Below, piece by piece: positions 27,409-37,183 of a DNA stretch of 64,000 nt. The position numbers and the translations under genes were made by a program. Origin of the DNA: Formosa sediminum (GTDB taxonomy: Bacteria; Bacteroidota; Bacteroidia; Flavobacteriales; Flavobacteriaceae); contig NZ_CP041637.1 of the NCBI RefSeq assembly GCF_007197735.1, forward strand, positions 1,550,001 to 1,614,000, written 5' to 3'. Every line of letters starts with the position of its first letter. Position 1 is the stretch's first letter. The notes under the pieces are model-generated. The model worked only from the letters and a program-made list of their open reading frames with translations, did not search any database and was not told the origin of the DNA.

Positions 27409-27573
27409 ATTAATTTTTTTGTTAAAAATAATGTTTAAATATTTATAAATGAAGTTTATTTTGGTTAAATAGACGAGAATTTATTTTTTTTAGTTTAATG
27501 GTAATCAATCGATTCGAGTACTAACATAATCAAAATATATTGTATTTAAAAATAACAATAGTTTAATTTTTTA

Positions 27574-28236
27574 TTATGAATTGGTAATCGATTTTAAATC
27601 AGAAATTGTTTTTAACTGATTTGAACTATTAAATACGTAGCTACCTGCTACTAAAATATCTGCTCCAGAATTTACTAACTCTTTAGCGTTGTTTTGAGTA
27701 ACTCCGCCATCTATTTCAATTAATGTAGGAGCTTTTTTACGTGCTATTAAGGTTTTCAATTGTTTAACTTTATTATAGGTATTTTCTATAAAACTTTGGC
27801 CACCAAACCCAGGGTTAACACTCATTATTAAAACGACATCAATATCATTAATTGTGTCTTCTAGTACATTAATATTTGTATGTGGATTTAAAGCTACCCC
27901 TGCTTTCATTCCTTCTGCTTTAATTGCTTGAAGCGTTCTATGCAAATGTGTACAAGCTTCAAAATGTACAGTTAAAATATCACTTCCTAAATTAGCAAAT
28001 GTTTTAATATATCGATCTGGATCTACAATCATTAAATGTACATCTATAGTTTTTTTAGCATGTTTAGTAATAGCTTTTAGAACTGGCATGCCATAGGATA
28101 TATTTGGCACAAAAACACCATCCATAATGTCGATGTGAAACCAGTCAGCTTCACTCTTATTAACCATTTCAACGTCTCTTTGCAGGTTTCCGAAATCTGC
28201 TGCTAATATAGATGGAGCTATTAATTTTGAACTCAT
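27574..28236 (-). CDS. rpe: Ribulose-phosphate 3-epimerase
   Basis: 220 residues, the family's usual length. TIM-barrel enzyme interconverting ribulose 5-phosphate and xylulose 5-phosphate in the pentose phosphate pathway. Diagnostic motifs: APSILAADFGNL at the start, HIDIMDGVFVPNIS (metal-binding His and catalytic Asp), DVHLMI, MSVNPGFGGQSFI and EIDGGV, followed by ADILVAGSYVF. Its ATG is 38 bp beyond a terminator that separates it from rpoD. Confidence 0.96.
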   Translation of the reverse strand: MSSKLIAPSILAADFGNLQRDVEMVNKSEADWFHIDIMDGVFVPNISYGMPVLKAITKHAKKTIDVHLMIVDPDRYIKTFANLGSDILTVHFEACTHLHRTLQAIKAEGMKAGVALNPHTNINVLEDTINDIDVVLIMSVNPGFGGQSFIENTYNKVKQLKTLIARKKAPTLIEIDGGVTQNNAKELVNSGADILVAGSYVFNSSNQLKTISDLKSITNS

Positions 28237-28252
28237 TGTGTGTAAATTTTGG

Positions 28253-28261
28253 GCAAATGTA
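28253..28261 (-). promoter_or_regulatory. Putative -7 box of rpe
   Basis: On the minus strand TACATTTGC fits TAnnTTTGY and lies 16 bp before the rpe ATG. No TTTG box occurs at the right distance upstream, where the T-tract of the preceding terminator lies. Confidence 0.38.
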
Positions 28262-28263
28262 AT

Positions 28264-28300
28264 ATAAAAAAATGAACCCTCGGTAATCAGCCAAGGGTTC
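28264..28300 (-). terminator. Second terminator between rpoD and rpe
   Basis: Read on the minus strand, GAACCCT pairs with AGGGTTC around a 13-nt loop and is followed by CATTTTTTT. It lies 20 bp beyond the first terminator. Confidence 0.68.
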
Positions 28301-28310
28301 TTTCATCAAT

Positions 28311-28355
28311 CAAAAAACGAACAGTTATCTTTTACTCTAAAGAGTATTAACTGTT
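28311..28355 (-). terminator. Rho-independent terminator of rpoD
   Basis: On the minus strand AACAGTTA pairs with TAACTGTT, with an inner TACTCT/AGAGTA stem, followed by CGTTTTTT. It begins 21 bp after the rpoD stop. Confidence 0.75.
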
Positions 28356-28375
28356 TGTTACTAGTATTAGAATAG

Positions 28376-29239
28376 TTATCCTAAATATGTTTTTAAAATT
28401 TTACTTCTAGAGGTATGCTTTAATCTACGAATTGCTTTTTCTTTAATTTGTCTTACACGCTCACGTGTTAAATCAAAAGTTTCTCCGATTTCTTCAAGAG
28501 TCATTGGGTGCTGATTCCCTAATCCGAAATATAAACGAATTACATCTGCTTCTCGAGGCGTTAATGTCTCTAAAGCGCGCTCTATTTCTGTACGTAGAGA
28601 TTCATGTAATAATTCTCGATCTGGATTTGGAGATTCTCCACTGTTTAGTACATCATATAAGTTCGAGTCTTCACCTTCTACTAGTGGAGCGTCCATACTT
28701 ACATGTCTTCCAGAGTTTTTCATCGACTCTTTAACATCATTAATAGTCATGTCTAATTCTTTAGCAATCTCTTCTGGGCTTGGTGGGCGTTCATGAGATT
28801 GTTCTAAAAAAGCAAATGTTTTATTAATTTTGTTAATAGACCCAATTTTATTTAAAGGAAGCCGTACAATTCTAGATTGTTCTGCTAAAGCTTGTAAGAT
28901 AGATTGACGAATCCACCATACAGCGTAAGAAATAAATTTAAAACCACGCGTTTCATCAAAACGTTGTGCAGCTTTAATTAAACCTAAATTTCCTTCGTTA
29001 ATTAAGTCGGGTAATGTTAAACCTTGATTTTGATATTGCTTTGCTACTGAAACTACAAAACGTAAATTAGCTTTTGTTAATTTCTCTAAAGCGACTTGGT
29101 CTCCAGCTTTAATACGTTGCGCTAATTCTACTTCTTCATCTGCAGTAATTAAGTCAACTTTTCCAATTTCTTGAAGATATTTATCTAGCGAAGCTGTTTC
29201 TCTATTTGTAACTTGCTTCGTAATTTTAAGTTGTCTCAT
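28376..29239 (-). CDS. rpoD: Primary RNA polymerase sigma factor (RpoD/SigA)
   Basis: 287 residues, the short housekeeping sigma form of Bacteroidota without a long region 1.1. Region 1.2 is [17 protein letters not shown]; region 2 has [35 protein letters not shown] and [11 protein letters not shown] (-10-element recognition); region 3 includes [13 protein letters not shown]; region 4 ends in [26 protein letters not shown], the -35-binding helix-turn-helix. It directs the TTTG/TAnnTTTG promoters expected throughout the window. It is followed by two tandem terminators. Confidence 0.96.
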   Translation of the reverse strand: MRQLKITKQVTNRETASLDKYLQEIGKVDLITADEEVELAQRIKAGDQVALEKLTKANLRFVVSVAKQYQNQGLTLPDLINEGNLGLIKAAQRFDETRGFKFISYAVWWIRQSILQALAEQSRIVRLPLNKIGSINKINKTFAFLEQSHERPPSPEEIAKELDMTINDVKESMKNSGRHVSMDAPLVEGEDSNLYDVLNSGESPNPDRELLHESLRTEIERALETLTPREADVIRLYFGLGNQHPMTLEEIGETFDLTRERVRQIKEKAIRRLKHTSRSKILKTYLG

Positions 29240-29459
29240 GTAAAGTTCTTCTGTAAATAATTATGTGAATACTCCTTTGTAATTAGTTATACGTAAGTAT
29301 ATTTATAAATGTTACAAATTGAACACATTTTTTTACAAATTCTTTATTTTTATCTCTTTTAATGCTATTGTAATTTATTTTTATATCGGATTAAAAGAAA
29401 TTTATTTGATTATTATAATGTTGTATTGTTGTAAATTAAAGAACGATAACACAATGAAA

Positions 29460-29490
29460 AAGCCAATCTTAAATAACTAAGATTGGCTTA
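29460..29490 (-). terminator. Rho-independent terminator of pnp
   Basis: On the minus strand GCCAATCTT pairs with AAGATTGGC and is followed by TTTTTC. It starts 24 bp beyond the pnp stop and lies in the 274-bp gap upstream of rpoD. Confidence 0.78.
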
Positions 29491-29513
29491 TATAAGATTA
29501 AAAGAATAAAAAA

Positions 29514-31745
29514 TTAATCTCTCTTTTCTCTAGTTTTTCTGTCATCGCGTTTATTCTCGCGATTTCTATGATCTCTAGGTTTTCTATCATCGCGGTCACG
29601 TGGTGGTCTTGATACATAACCTTCTGGTTTTGGTAAAATTGCTTTACGAGACACTTTTTCTTTACGTGTTTTAGGGTCTATTCCAAAGTATTTTACATCA
29701 AATACATCTCCCATATTAACAACATCTGATACATTCTCTGTGCGTTCCCATGCCAGTTCGCTTACGTGTAATAAAACTTCATTACCTGGAGCATCTACAT
29801 ATTCTACAACAGCTCCAAAATCAAGCATTTTAATAACTTTAACTTCGTAAACACTTCCTACTTGAGGTTTAAATAATAAAGCATCAATTTTAGCTTGAAC
29901 AGCGGCTATGCCTTCATTACCTACACCTAAAATTTCAACGATACCTTCTTCAGTTACAGGATCTTCATTTATAACAATAGTAGTTCCTGTTTCTTTTTGC
30001 ATCTCTTGAATAACTTTTCCTCCAGGGCCAATTAAAGCACCGATAAATTCGTTAGGTATTCTTCTAGAAATCATTTTTGGAGAGTGTTCTTTTACATCTT
30101 TATTAGGTTCGGATATAGTATCTGTAATTAATCCTAAAATATGTAAACGACCTTCACGAGCTTGCTTTAAAGCTTTAACAAGAATTTCATAAGATAACCC
30201 TTTTACTTTAATGTCCATTTGGCAAGCTGTAATACCATCTGCAGTTCCTGTTACTTTAAAGTCCATATCTCCTAAGTGATCTTCATCTCCTAAAATATCA
30301 GATAATACAGCGTATTTTCCAGACTCAACATCTGTAATTAATCCCATGGCAATACCAGAAACGGGTTTCTTTAATTGCACACCAGCATCCATTAATGCCA
30401 TAGTTCCAGCACAAACAGTTGCCATAGAAGACGAACCATTAGATTCTAAAATTTCTGATACTACACGTACAGTATACGGACAATCTGCAGGGACCATATT
30501 TTTTAAAGCACGTTGTGCTAAATTTCCGTGTCCTACTTCACGACGAGACGTTCCTCTTAGAGGACGTGCCTCACCTGTTGAAAAAGGAGGGAAGTTGTAA
30601 TGTAAATAGAAACGTTCTTCTCCTTCAAAAGATGGCATGTCTATTTGGTTTGCTTCTCTTGAAGTTCCTAGAGTAACTGTTGCTAATGCTTGAGTTTCTC
30701 CACGAGTAAAAATTGAAGATCCGTGTGTAGATGGTAAATAATCTACTTCACACCAGATTGGTCTAATTTCGTCGGTTTTACGACCATCTAAACGTAAACC
30801 TTCTTCTAAAGTAAGGTTTCTTACTGCAGCTTTTTCAGCTTTACTATAATATTTAGAAACTAAATCGCCATAATCTGCTAATTCTTCTTCAGAGAAAGTA
30901 GCTATTATTTCTTCTTTAATTTCTGCAAATGCGGCACTTCTTTCATGTTTAGACGATCCTGCTTTTGCAACGGCATATACTTTATCGTATGCCATATCAT
31001 AAACTTTTTGCTCAAGCTCTTTATCTTCACGCTCTGGTTCGTATTCACGAGTTTCTTTCTTACCGAATGCTTCAGCTAATCGTACTTGTGCAGCACATTG
31101 TACTTTAATTGCTTCGTGTGCAAATTTAATAGCATCTGCCATTTCTTCTTCAGAAATTTCAAGCATTTCACCTTCAACCATCATTACTGAATCTGCAGAG
31201 GCTCCAATCATCATATCGATGTCTGAATCTACTAATTGAGCTTGTGTTGGGTTGATAATAAATTCACCATTAATTCTACCAACTCTTACTTCTGAAATAG
31301 GTGTTTCAAAAGGAACGTCTGATAATTGAATAGCTGCTGATGCTGCTAAACCAGCCATAGCATCAGGCATAACTTCAGGATCATGAGACATTAACTGAAT
31401 CATAACTTGAGTTTCTGCGTGATAATCTTTAGGAAATAATGGACGTAAAACACGGTCTACTAAACGCATGGTTAATACTTCACCGTCGCTTGGTCTAGCT
31501 TCTCTTTTAAAAAAGCCTCCAGGATAACGTCCTGCTGCTGCAAATTTTTCTCTGTAGTCTACCGTTAAAGGTAAAAAGTCTACATCACTTTGTTTGTAAT
31601 TGGACACTAATGTACATAATAACATACATTTTCCAGATGTTACAACGACCGATCCATGAGCTTGTTTTGCTAATTTTCCGGTTTCGATAGAGATTTCTCT
31701 TCCATCACCAAGGTCTATAACCTCTTTAAAAACTTTTGGAATCAT
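29514..31745 (-). CDS. pnp: Polyribonucleotide nucleotidyltransferase (PNPase)
   Basis: 743 residues. Two RNase PH domains (residues about 10-240 and 320-545), with [20 protein letters not shown] and the phosphate-binding [11 protein letters not shown] in the second; then a KH domain ([21 protein letters not shown]) and an S1 domain ([21 protein letters not shown]). The last 35 residues are a very basic and acidic tail rich in Arg/Asp/Lys ([16 protein letters not shown]), probably unstructured and RNA-binding. The enzyme degrades RNA 3' to 5' by phosphorolysis. It lies 142 bp downstream of rpsO, an ancient gene pairing. Confidence 0.97.
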   Translation of the reverse strand: MIPKVFKEVIDLGDGREISIETGKLAKQAHGSVVVTSGKCMLLCTLVSNYKQSDVDFLPLTVDYREKFAAAGRYPGGFFKREARPSDGEVLTMRLVDRVLRPLFPKDYHAETQVMIQLMSHDPEVMPDAMAGLAASAAIQLSDVPFETPISEVRVGRINGEFIINPTQAQLVDSDIDMMIGASADSVMMVEGEMLEISEEEMADAIKFAHEAIKVQCAAQVRLAEAFGKKETREYEPEREDKELEQKVYDMAYDKVYAVAKAGSSKHERSAAFAEIKEEIIATFSEEELADYGDLVSKYYSKAEKAAVRNLTLEEGLRLDGRKTDEIRPIWCEVDYLPSTHGSSIFTRGETQALATVTLGTSREANQIDMPSFEGEERFYLHYNFPPFSTGEARPLRGTSRREVGHGNLAQRALKNMVPADCPYTVRVVSEILESNGSSSMATVCAGTMALMDAGVQLKKPVSGIAMGLITDVESGKYAVLSDILGDEDHLGDMDFKVTGTADGITACQMDIKVKGLSYEILVKALKQAREGRLHILGLITDTISEPNKDVKEHSPKMISRRIPNEFIGALIGPGGKVIQEMQKETGTTIVINEDPVTEEGIVEILGVGNEGIAAVQAKIDALLFKPQVGSVYEVKVIKMLDFGAVVEYVDAPGNEVLLHVSELAWERTENVSDVVNMGDVFDVKYFGIDPKTRKEKVSRKAILPKPEGYVSRPPRDRDDRKPRDHRNRENKRDDRKTREKRD

Positions 31746-31861
31746 AAATTTTTTATTCTAATTAAACAATGGTCGTTGTGTTGTAGTTGTTGTGTGGGTG
31801 ACCAATGAAAAACTATATAACAGCTTTTTATCTTATCTTTTTCAAGACGTAATTAATTAAA

Positions 31862-31882
31862 AAAAGAGGCATAAAGCCTCTC
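31862..31882 (-). terminator. Terminator of rpsO
   Basis: On the minus strand AGAGGC pairs with GCCTCT around ATAAA-type loop bases, followed by seven T. It begins 5 bp after the rpsO stop, so pnp must have a promoter of its own or receive read-through. Confidence 0.7.
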
Positions 31883-31887
31883 TTTTC

Positions 31888-32157
31888 TTATTTTCTTAAT
31901 CCTAATTCTTTAACTATAGCACGATATCTTAAAATATCCTTTTTAGTTAAGTAATCAAGTAACGCTCTACGCTTACCTACTAATTTTACTAAAGAACGCT
32001 CTGTATTATAATCTTTACGATTCTTTTTTAAGTGTTCTGTTAGGTGATTAATTCTGTGCGTGAATAACGCAATTTGTCCTTCTGCAGTACCAGTATCGTT
32101 CTTTCCTTTACCGTGCTTTGCGAAAAGCTCTTGTTTAGACTCTTTTGTTAAATACAT
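31888..32157 (-). CDS. rpsO: 30S ribosomal protein S15
   Basis: 89 residues, the standard length. Motifs GTAEGQIALFTHRINHLTEHLKK and RSLVKLVGKRRALLDYL are the invariant helices that bind the central domain of 16S rRNA. The upstream leader has a promoter-like box and a small hairpin. It is the usual neighbour of pnp. Confidence 0.97.
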   Translation of the reverse strand: MYLTKESKQELFAKHGKGKNDTGTAEGQIALFTHRINHLTEHLKKNRKDYNTERSLVKLVGKRRALLDYLTKKDILRYRAIVKELGLRK

Positions 32158-32190
32158 TCCAATATTTATTTAAATGATTTTTATGTACAT

Positions 32191-32205
32191 GAAAGTTTTT
32201 CTTTC
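32191..32205 (-). promoter_or_regulatory. Small hairpin in the rpsO leader
   Basis: GAAAG-TTTTT-CTTTC lies 34 bp upstream of the rpsO ATG, between the putative -7 box and the start codon, so it would be in the mRNA leader. S15 autoregulates through leader structures in several bacteria; whether this one matters is unknown. Confidence 0.3.
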
Positions 32206-32210
32206 AAGCG

Positions 32211-32219
32211 GCAAATATA
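32211..32219 (-). promoter_or_regulatory. Putative -7 box of rpsO
   Basis: On the minus strand TATATTTGC fits TAnnTTTGY, 53 bp upstream of the rpsO ATG. No TTTG is seen 19-21 bp further upstream. Confidence 0.42.
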
Positions 32220-32303
32220 GCAATATTAAATTACATAAAGGTGTAAATATTAATCTTTTGTTTGATTAGGTAAAAAAAGTGTCTAAATATATTGTTCCTT
32301 AAA

Positions 32304-33161
32304 TTAGGCTCTTACAGGTTGATTTGTAATTAAGTCTATATATAAGTTAACCTTATTTTTTAAATCTTTACGGTGAGTAATGAAATCTAAGAAACCGTGT
32401 TCTAATAAGAACTCTGCAGTTTGAAACCCTTCTGGAAGTTCTTTTCCTGTCGTATCTCTTACAATTCGTGGTCCGGCGAAACCTATTAAAGCTCCTGGTT
32501 CACTAATATTAATATCTCCTAACATGGCAAAGGAAGCAGTGGTTCCTCCAGTTGTTGGATCTGTGCATAATGATATATAAGGAATGCTAGCATCTGCTAA
32601 TTGTGCAAGTTTTACAGATGTTTTTGCCATTTGCATTAAAGATAATGCGGCTTCCATCATTCTTGCTCCTCCAGATTTGGAAATTACCATTAAAGGAATT
32701 TTGTTTTTTAAGGAATAGTTTGCAGCTCGTGCAATTTTTTCTCCTACAACACTTCCCATAGATCCACCAATAAAACTAAAGTCCATACAAGCTATAACTA
32801 AATCTTTACCTTTAGATTTACCAACGGCAGTTCTTACAGCATCTTTTAGTTGTGTTTTATCTTGAGCAGCTTTTAAACGGTCTGGATATTTTTTTGTGTC
32901 TACAAACTTTAGAGGATCTTTAGATACTAAATCGGCATCTAATTCTTTAAATGTGTTATCGTCAAAAAGTATTTCGAAGTATTCTTTACTACCAATTCTA
33001 ACGTGATATCCATCTTCTGGACTTACATAAAAATTTTGTTCTAATTCTTCTGTATCTACTATTTTACCAGTTGGAGATTTATACCACAAACCTTTTGGTG
33101 TGTCTTTTTTCTCATTAGTGGTAGTTGTAATTCCTTTTGTTTTTCTTTTAAACCAAGACAT
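32304..33161 (-). CDS. accD: Acetyl-CoA carboxylase carboxyltransferase, beta subunit (no zinc-ribbon cysteines)
   Basis: 285 residues. The carboxyltransferase core is intact: [29 protein letters not shown] (oxyanion-type glycines), [18 protein letters not shown] and [12 protein letters not shown]. With AccA it moves the carboxyl group from biotin to acetyl-CoA, making malonyl-CoA for fatty-acid synthesis. Aligning the N-terminus with E. coli AccD, the four zinc-ribbon cysteines are replaced by Ser29, Gly32, Ser47 and Asp50 (in YKSPTGKIV and YVSPEDGYH), although the surrounding residues are conserved. I recall the same loss in other Flavobacteriia, so it is probably a lineage trait and not damage. 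The upstream leader contains a perfect palindrome. Confidence 0.93.
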   Translation of the reverse strand: MSWFKRKTKGITTTTNEKKDTPKGLWYKSPTGKIVDTEELEQNFYVSPEDGYHVRIGSKEYFEILFDDNTFKELDADLVSKDPLKFVDTKKYPDRLKAAQDKTQLKDAVRTAVGKSKGKDLVIACMDFSFIGGSMGSVVGEKIARAANYSLKNKIPLMVISKSGGARMMEAALSLMQMAKTSVKLAQLADASIPYISLCTDPTTGGTTASFAMLGDINISEPGALIGFAGPRIVRDTTGKELPEGFQTAEFLLEHGFLDFITHRKDLKNKVNLYIDLITNQPVRA

Positions 33162-33180
33162 ATTGATTCTTATTTTTTTT

Positions 33181-33207
33181 ATTTTGAAATATAAATTATT
33201 TCAAAAT
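33181..33207. promoter_or_regulatory. Perfect 11-bp inverted repeat in the accD leader
   Basis: ATTTTGAAATA, a 5-bp spacer, then TATTTCAAAAT. It ends 20 bp before the accD ATG. No T-run follows in the direction of accD, so it does not look like a terminator. Its symmetry suits a dimeric regulator or an mRNA 5' stem. Confidence 0.5.
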
Positions 33208-33230
33208 AGTTCAGTTTAGCGTTAAGCAAA

Positions 33231-33261
33231 CAGACATAAAAAAAATATTTCTTTATGTCTG
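33231..33261 (-). terminator. Hairpin between fbaA and accD, probable fbaA terminator
   Basis: CAGACATAAA pairs perfectly with TTTATGTCTG around an 11-nt loop; on the minus strand it is followed by TTTGCTT, a weak T-tract. It lies 135 bp beyond the fbaA stop. Confidence 0.45.
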
Positions 33262-33395
33262 TGAGGTTAAATTTATGTAAATATAATAGAAATGTAAATA
33301 GCAGGACTGTTAAATCACATTTCGATTTTTATTCTATCATATTTTTGCCAAAATTATAATTTTGTTTTAAATATTAGCATAACGCTAAGATTTTT

Positions 33396-34463
33396 TTATA
33401 ATGTATTCACATTATTTAAATCTTCAAAAGCCTTTTTTAAGCGTGCTACAAAGGTTTCTTCTCCTTTTCTAAGCCAAACTCTAGGGTCGTAATATTTTTT
33501 ATTTGGTGCGTCTGCGCCATCTGGATTTCCAATTTGAGCTTGTAAATAAGCTTCATTTTCTTTCATATAGTCACGAATACCACTCATAAATGCATATTGC
33601 ATATCTGTATCGATATTCATTTTAATTACACCATAGCTAATGCCTTCTCTAATTTCTTCAACTGTAGATCCAGATCCTCCGTGGAAAACAAAGTCTATAT
33701 GGTTGTCTGAAACTCCGTATTTTTTAGTGATATATTCTTGTGAATTTTTTAAAATTTTTGGAGTTAGTTTAACATTTCCAGGCTTGTACACACCATGTAC
33801 GTTTCCAAAAGCAGCGGCAATAGTAAATTGGTCACTTACTTTACTTAATTCTTCATAAGCGTATGCTACTTCTTCAGGTTGTGTATACAATTTAGAGTCG
33901 TCTACATCTGTATTATCAACACCATCTTCTTCACCTCCTGTTATACCTAATTCAATTTCTAAAGTCATACCCATTTTACTCATACGTTCTAGGTACGTTT
34001 TACAAATTTCCATGTTTTCTTCTAAAGGTTCTTCAGAAAGATCAATCATATGTGAGCTGAATAAAGGCTTGCCTGTTTCTTTAAAATGTTGTTCACTAGC
34101 ATCCAACATTCCATCTATCCAAGGTAATAGTTTTTTTGCACAATGGTCTGTATGTAATATTACCGGAACACCGTAAGCTACAGCTAATTGATGTACATGT
34201 TTTGCTCCTGCAACAGCTCCAGCTATAGCTGCTTTTTGGTTTTCGTTACTTAATCCTTTACCTGCATTAAATGCAGCACCACCATTAGAAAACTGAATAA
34301 TTACTGGTGCATTTAATGATGCAGCAGTTTCTAAAACACCATTTATAGTATCAGAACCAATGACGTTTACAGCAGGAAGCGCAAATCCTTTTTCTTTAGC
34401 ATATTTAAATATTTCTTGTACTTCTTTTCCGGTAGCAACTCCCGGTTTAATATTGTGTCCCAT
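33396..34463 (-). CDS. fbaA: Class II fructose-bisphosphate aldolase
   Basis: 355 residues, the length of E. coli FbaA-type (class IIA) enzymes. Motifs: FALPAVNVIGSDTINGVLE at the start, ILHTDHCAKKLLPWIDGML with the zinc-binding His and catalytic Asp, LEIELGITGGEEDGVDN, and FVFHGGSGSTVEEI with a zinc His, then NIDTDMQYAF. It cleaves fructose 1,6-bisphosphate in glycolysis and acts in reverse in gluconeogenesis. A -7-like box lies 36 bp upstream. Confidence 0.96.
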   Translation of the reverse strand: MGHNIKPGVATGKEVQEIFKYAKEKGFALPAVNVIGSDTINGVLETAASLNAPVIIQFSNGGAAFNAGKGLSNENQKAAIAGAVAGAKHVHQLAVAYGVPVILHTDHCAKKLLPWIDGMLDASEQHFKETGKPLFSSHMIDLSEEPLEENMEICKTYLERMSKMGMTLEIELGITGGEEDGVDNTDVDDSKLYTQPEEVAYAYEELSKVSDQFTIAAAFGNVHGVYKPGNVKLTPKILKNSQEYITKKYGVSDNHIDFVFHGGSGSTVEEIREGISYGVIKMNIDTDMQYAFMSGIRDYMKENEAYLQAQIGNPDGADAPNKKYYDPRVWLRKGEETFVARLKKAFEDLNNVNTL

Positions 34464-34499
34464 AATATTCTATTTATTATTGTGAATGTTGATTATTAC

Positions 34500-34507
34500 C
34501 AAAAGTA
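34500..34507 (-). promoter_or_regulatory. Putative -7 box of fbaA
   Basis: On the minus strand TACTTTTG fits TAnnTTTG, 36 bp before the ATG. No convincing TTTG -33 box. Confidence 0.35.
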
Positions 34508-34597
34508 ACAATTTTAAGTGTGTTTTTTAGTTTTTAAACCTCTTAAGTAAGGGAAAAATCGCGAAAACGTTTTAATTTTTACAATTTTTAAAATGTA

Positions 34598-37123
34598 TTA
34601 GAACGGATAGTTAATTCCTACATTATAAACTGCATTTCCAAAATTATAATCCTTAAACCAGCGTTCGCCATTAGTGTATGAAGGATCGTAGGTTTTAAAA
34701 CCAATATCGAATCTAAAAACTAAGAAACTAAAATCGTAACGCAGTCCAAACCCTGTTCCTATTGCAATGTCTTTAAGCGAGTCAAAACTATCGAAGGTAG
34801 ATGCATCGTCGTCTATATTATCTAAGACATTCCAGATGTTTCCTACATCTATAAATAGTGCACCGTATAAATCTTCAAAAACATTAAAGCGATGTTCTAA
34901 ATTTAAAGCAAGTTTTAAGTTTGCTTCATTATAATCGTCATTACTTTGTGAACTTCCTGGTCCTAAATCGTATGCGGTCCAAGCTCTGTTATCATTTGTT
35001 CCTCCAGCAAAAAAACTTTTTGAGAACGGAATATTATCTGAGTTTCCGTAAGGTATTGCAATCCCGAAAAAGCTTCTAAATGCAAGTATGTTACTGTGCC
35101 CTAAATCCCAATGCTTAGTATAATCTAACTCGGTTTTTATATATTGTGAGTACGATACATTGAAAAGTTCGTAATGGTCGTCGTCATTCTTTTTACTGTT
35201 TGCTAGATTAGAACCTAATGCTAATAAATTTCCTGCAGACTCAAGTCTGAACCTAAAAATATAAAAGCTTTCATCGCTAATAGAACTTCGATTGTCTTTA
35301 ATAAAGGTGTAGGCGCTAGATACGATTAAGTTGTTTTCTGTTAATCTAATTTTTCGCTCTTCTATATTGTTAACAGTTTGTATATCGTCATCAGAAATGT
35401 CGTTTGGCGGATCGTCTCCTAAGACTCCGGTTATAAATGCTTCAGTGCCATCTGGTATAGATAAATCTTCGTCACTAGATATATACCCAATATCTTGAGC
35501 GATATCATTTAGTGTGTTGTAAGAAGTGCTATATACATTAAAATAATTATCTGGATTTAAATTTCTAACATATTGAGCGCTAAATAAATCTACAGACTGT
35601 GTAATGTTACGTTTGGGTTTCCAGTTATAATTTAGGTTTCCTGTAAGTGAGCGTTTATCTAGTCCTACATTTTTTTGACTGGCTATAGATAGACTTATTT
35701 TTGTTGTAGGAGACATGAATTTAGGAATTAGACTATCTGTTTTAAACGGAAAAAATAGTCTAGGTATAGTTAATTTTAAGTCTGCACCAATTTCATTTAT
35801 ATCAAAAAACACATCTCTATCATCTCCAGCATCATCAGATGCACCAATTGAAGTGAACCCCGATAGTTCAAGTGTTTCTGCTCCTCTAAAAATGTTTCTA
35901 GCCAATAAACTTGGACTTAAAGAAAAACCAATAACTTGAATGTTACTTGTAGAGACTTCTGTAGAAAAACCTAAATTAAACTTTTTAAGAGGTGTTAAAT
36001 GTATGTTGGCAGTTAGAGTTGTATCCGGATTTTCAACATAATTAATATCTGGATATTTAAATGTTTTTAATCCGCTTAAATGATTATATGTACGTGTGCG
36101 GTCTATATCCCTGTAAATTCTTCCTGGACTTATAAATAGTGCGTCTGTTAAAGCTTTTGGTCTAAACGCAAGTTTGTCTGTGCTGTATAAATTATAACCA
36201 TTAAAGGTTGTAGAGTCTTGTATAGCGGCGTTTCTGTTGTTAATTTTAGAGTCTGTATAAATATTAACATCTTTAATTTTATAGACTTTAAAAGGAACTC
36301 TGTAAGATGAATCTTGTTTTCTTAATTCGTAATCTTTAATTTGTACTTCAACATTAACCTTTTTATTAGTACCTACAGTGTCTACTTGAAAAAGAACATA
36401 GTCTTGACTAAATTGATAAATTCCGTTATTTCTTAATGAGGTTGAAATTCTATCGCGCTCGGCTTCAAAATTATCGGTAGTATAGCGTTCTCCTTTTTTT
36501 ATTATAGACCGGTCTTTAAACTTATTATATATAGTATCTACAATAGGGGATGAAATTTTAGACGTCAGGCTGTCTATCTTAAATGGTTTACCTAGATTTA
36601 CATGGTATTCAATTTCAGATTTGTTTTTGGTTTTTTTAATAATATTGTAATCTGCTGAAACATTAAACCAACCATTGTTAGTAAAATAATCTTCTAATCG
36701 TTTAACCGATTTAATCGCTCTAGGCTCACTTAAAAGTGTTGGTGCTTCTCCAGTTGTCTTTAGCCAATTGTTAAAACCTTTTCTATTATCTATATATTGT
36801 GCAAGTTGTTTTTTAGATAGAAAGCGTTCTAAACGTTCTCTGTGTTTTTCAGATTTGTTTAATTCGGCATCGATTATAGAGTCAATATTTGGTCGAGCTA
36901 AGTTATAGATGTATAGTCGAATAGGAAGTCCTAGCATGGTTTTGTTAGGGTCCTGGTATAATAAATTGTCAATCTGCTCTGATGTGTTTCTAACACTATC
37001 TACGTATATTGTGTTTTTTACTAAAAGGCGTTCGTGTTCTCCAACTCTTTTTAAAGAATTACAAGCCGTAATAAAACCTGTTATTAAAATAAATAACACT
37101 ATTTTTGATAACCTTTTTTTCAA
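34598..37123 (-). CDS. tamL: Outer-membrane assembly lipoprotein TamL (BamA/TamA family; TTG start)
   Basis: 841 residues. A lipoprotein signal ends in ITAC with Cys21, which distinguishes TamL from BamA. POTRA-like repeats fill the N-terminal half (for example DYNIIKKTKNKSEIEYHVNLG and KNKVNVEVQIKDYELR-type strands), and the C-terminal Omp85 barrel has FFAGGTNDNRAWTAYDLGPG, the conserved lid motif region, and ends in YNVGINYPF. TamL with TamB is thought to help insert outer-membrane proteins or lipids in Bacteroidota. Start is TTG-AAA at 37123; the next in-frame ATG would remove the signal peptide. No tamB gene is adjacent. Confidence 0.87.
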   Translation of the reverse strand: MKKRLSKIVLFILITGFITACNSLKRVGEHERLLVKNTIYVDSVRNTSEQIDNLLYQDPNKTMLGLPIRLYIYNLARPNIDSIIDAELNKSEKHRERLERFLSKKQLAQYIDNRKGFNNWLKTTGEAPTLLSEPRAIKSVKRLEDYFTNNGWFNVSADYNIIKKTKNKSEIEYHVNLGKPFKIDSLTSKISSPIVDTIYNKFKDRSIIKKGERYTTDNFEAERDRISTSLRNNGIYQFSQDYVLFQVDTVGTNKKVNVEVQIKDYELRKQDSSYRVPFKVYKIKDVNIYTDSKINNRNAAIQDSTTFNGYNLYSTDKLAFRPKALTDALFISPGRIYRDIDRTRTYNHLSGLKTFKYPDINYVENPDTTLTANIHLTPLKKFNLGFSTEVSTSNIQVIGFSLSPSLLARNIFRGAETLELSGFTSIGASDDAGDDRDVFFDINEIGADLKLTIPRLFFPFKTDSLIPKFMSPTTKISLSIASQKNVGLDKRSLTGNLNYNWKPKRNITQSVDLFSAQYVRNLNPDNYFNVYSTSYNTLNDIAQDIGYISSDEDLSIPDGTEAFITGVLGDDPPNDISDDDIQTVNNIEERKIRLTENNLIVSSAYTFIKDNRSSISDESFYIFRFRLESAGNLLALGSNLANSKKNDDDHYELFNVSYSQYIKTELDYTKHWDLGHSNILAFRSFFGIAIPYGNSDNIPFSKSFFAGGTNDNRAWTAYDLGPGSSQSNDDYNEANLKLALNLEHRFNVFEDLYGALFIDVGNIWNVLDNIDDDASTFDSFDSLKDIAIGTGFGLRYDFSFLVFRFDIGFKTYDPSYTNGERWFKDYNFGNAVYNVGINYPF

Positions 37124-37183
37124 GTATATTTTAGGAATTAAAAACGTTTAAAAGACTTGTTTTATGTATGTAAACTTAATAAA

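Noticed and set aside
28465-28734. 89-codon frame antisense to rpoD
   Set aside because: Shadow of the highly conserved sigma factor coding sequence.
33339-33347. Plus-strand TATTTTTGC as a promoter
   Set aside because: No plus-strand gene follows; in AT-rich intergenic DNA the 6-base match is expected by chance.
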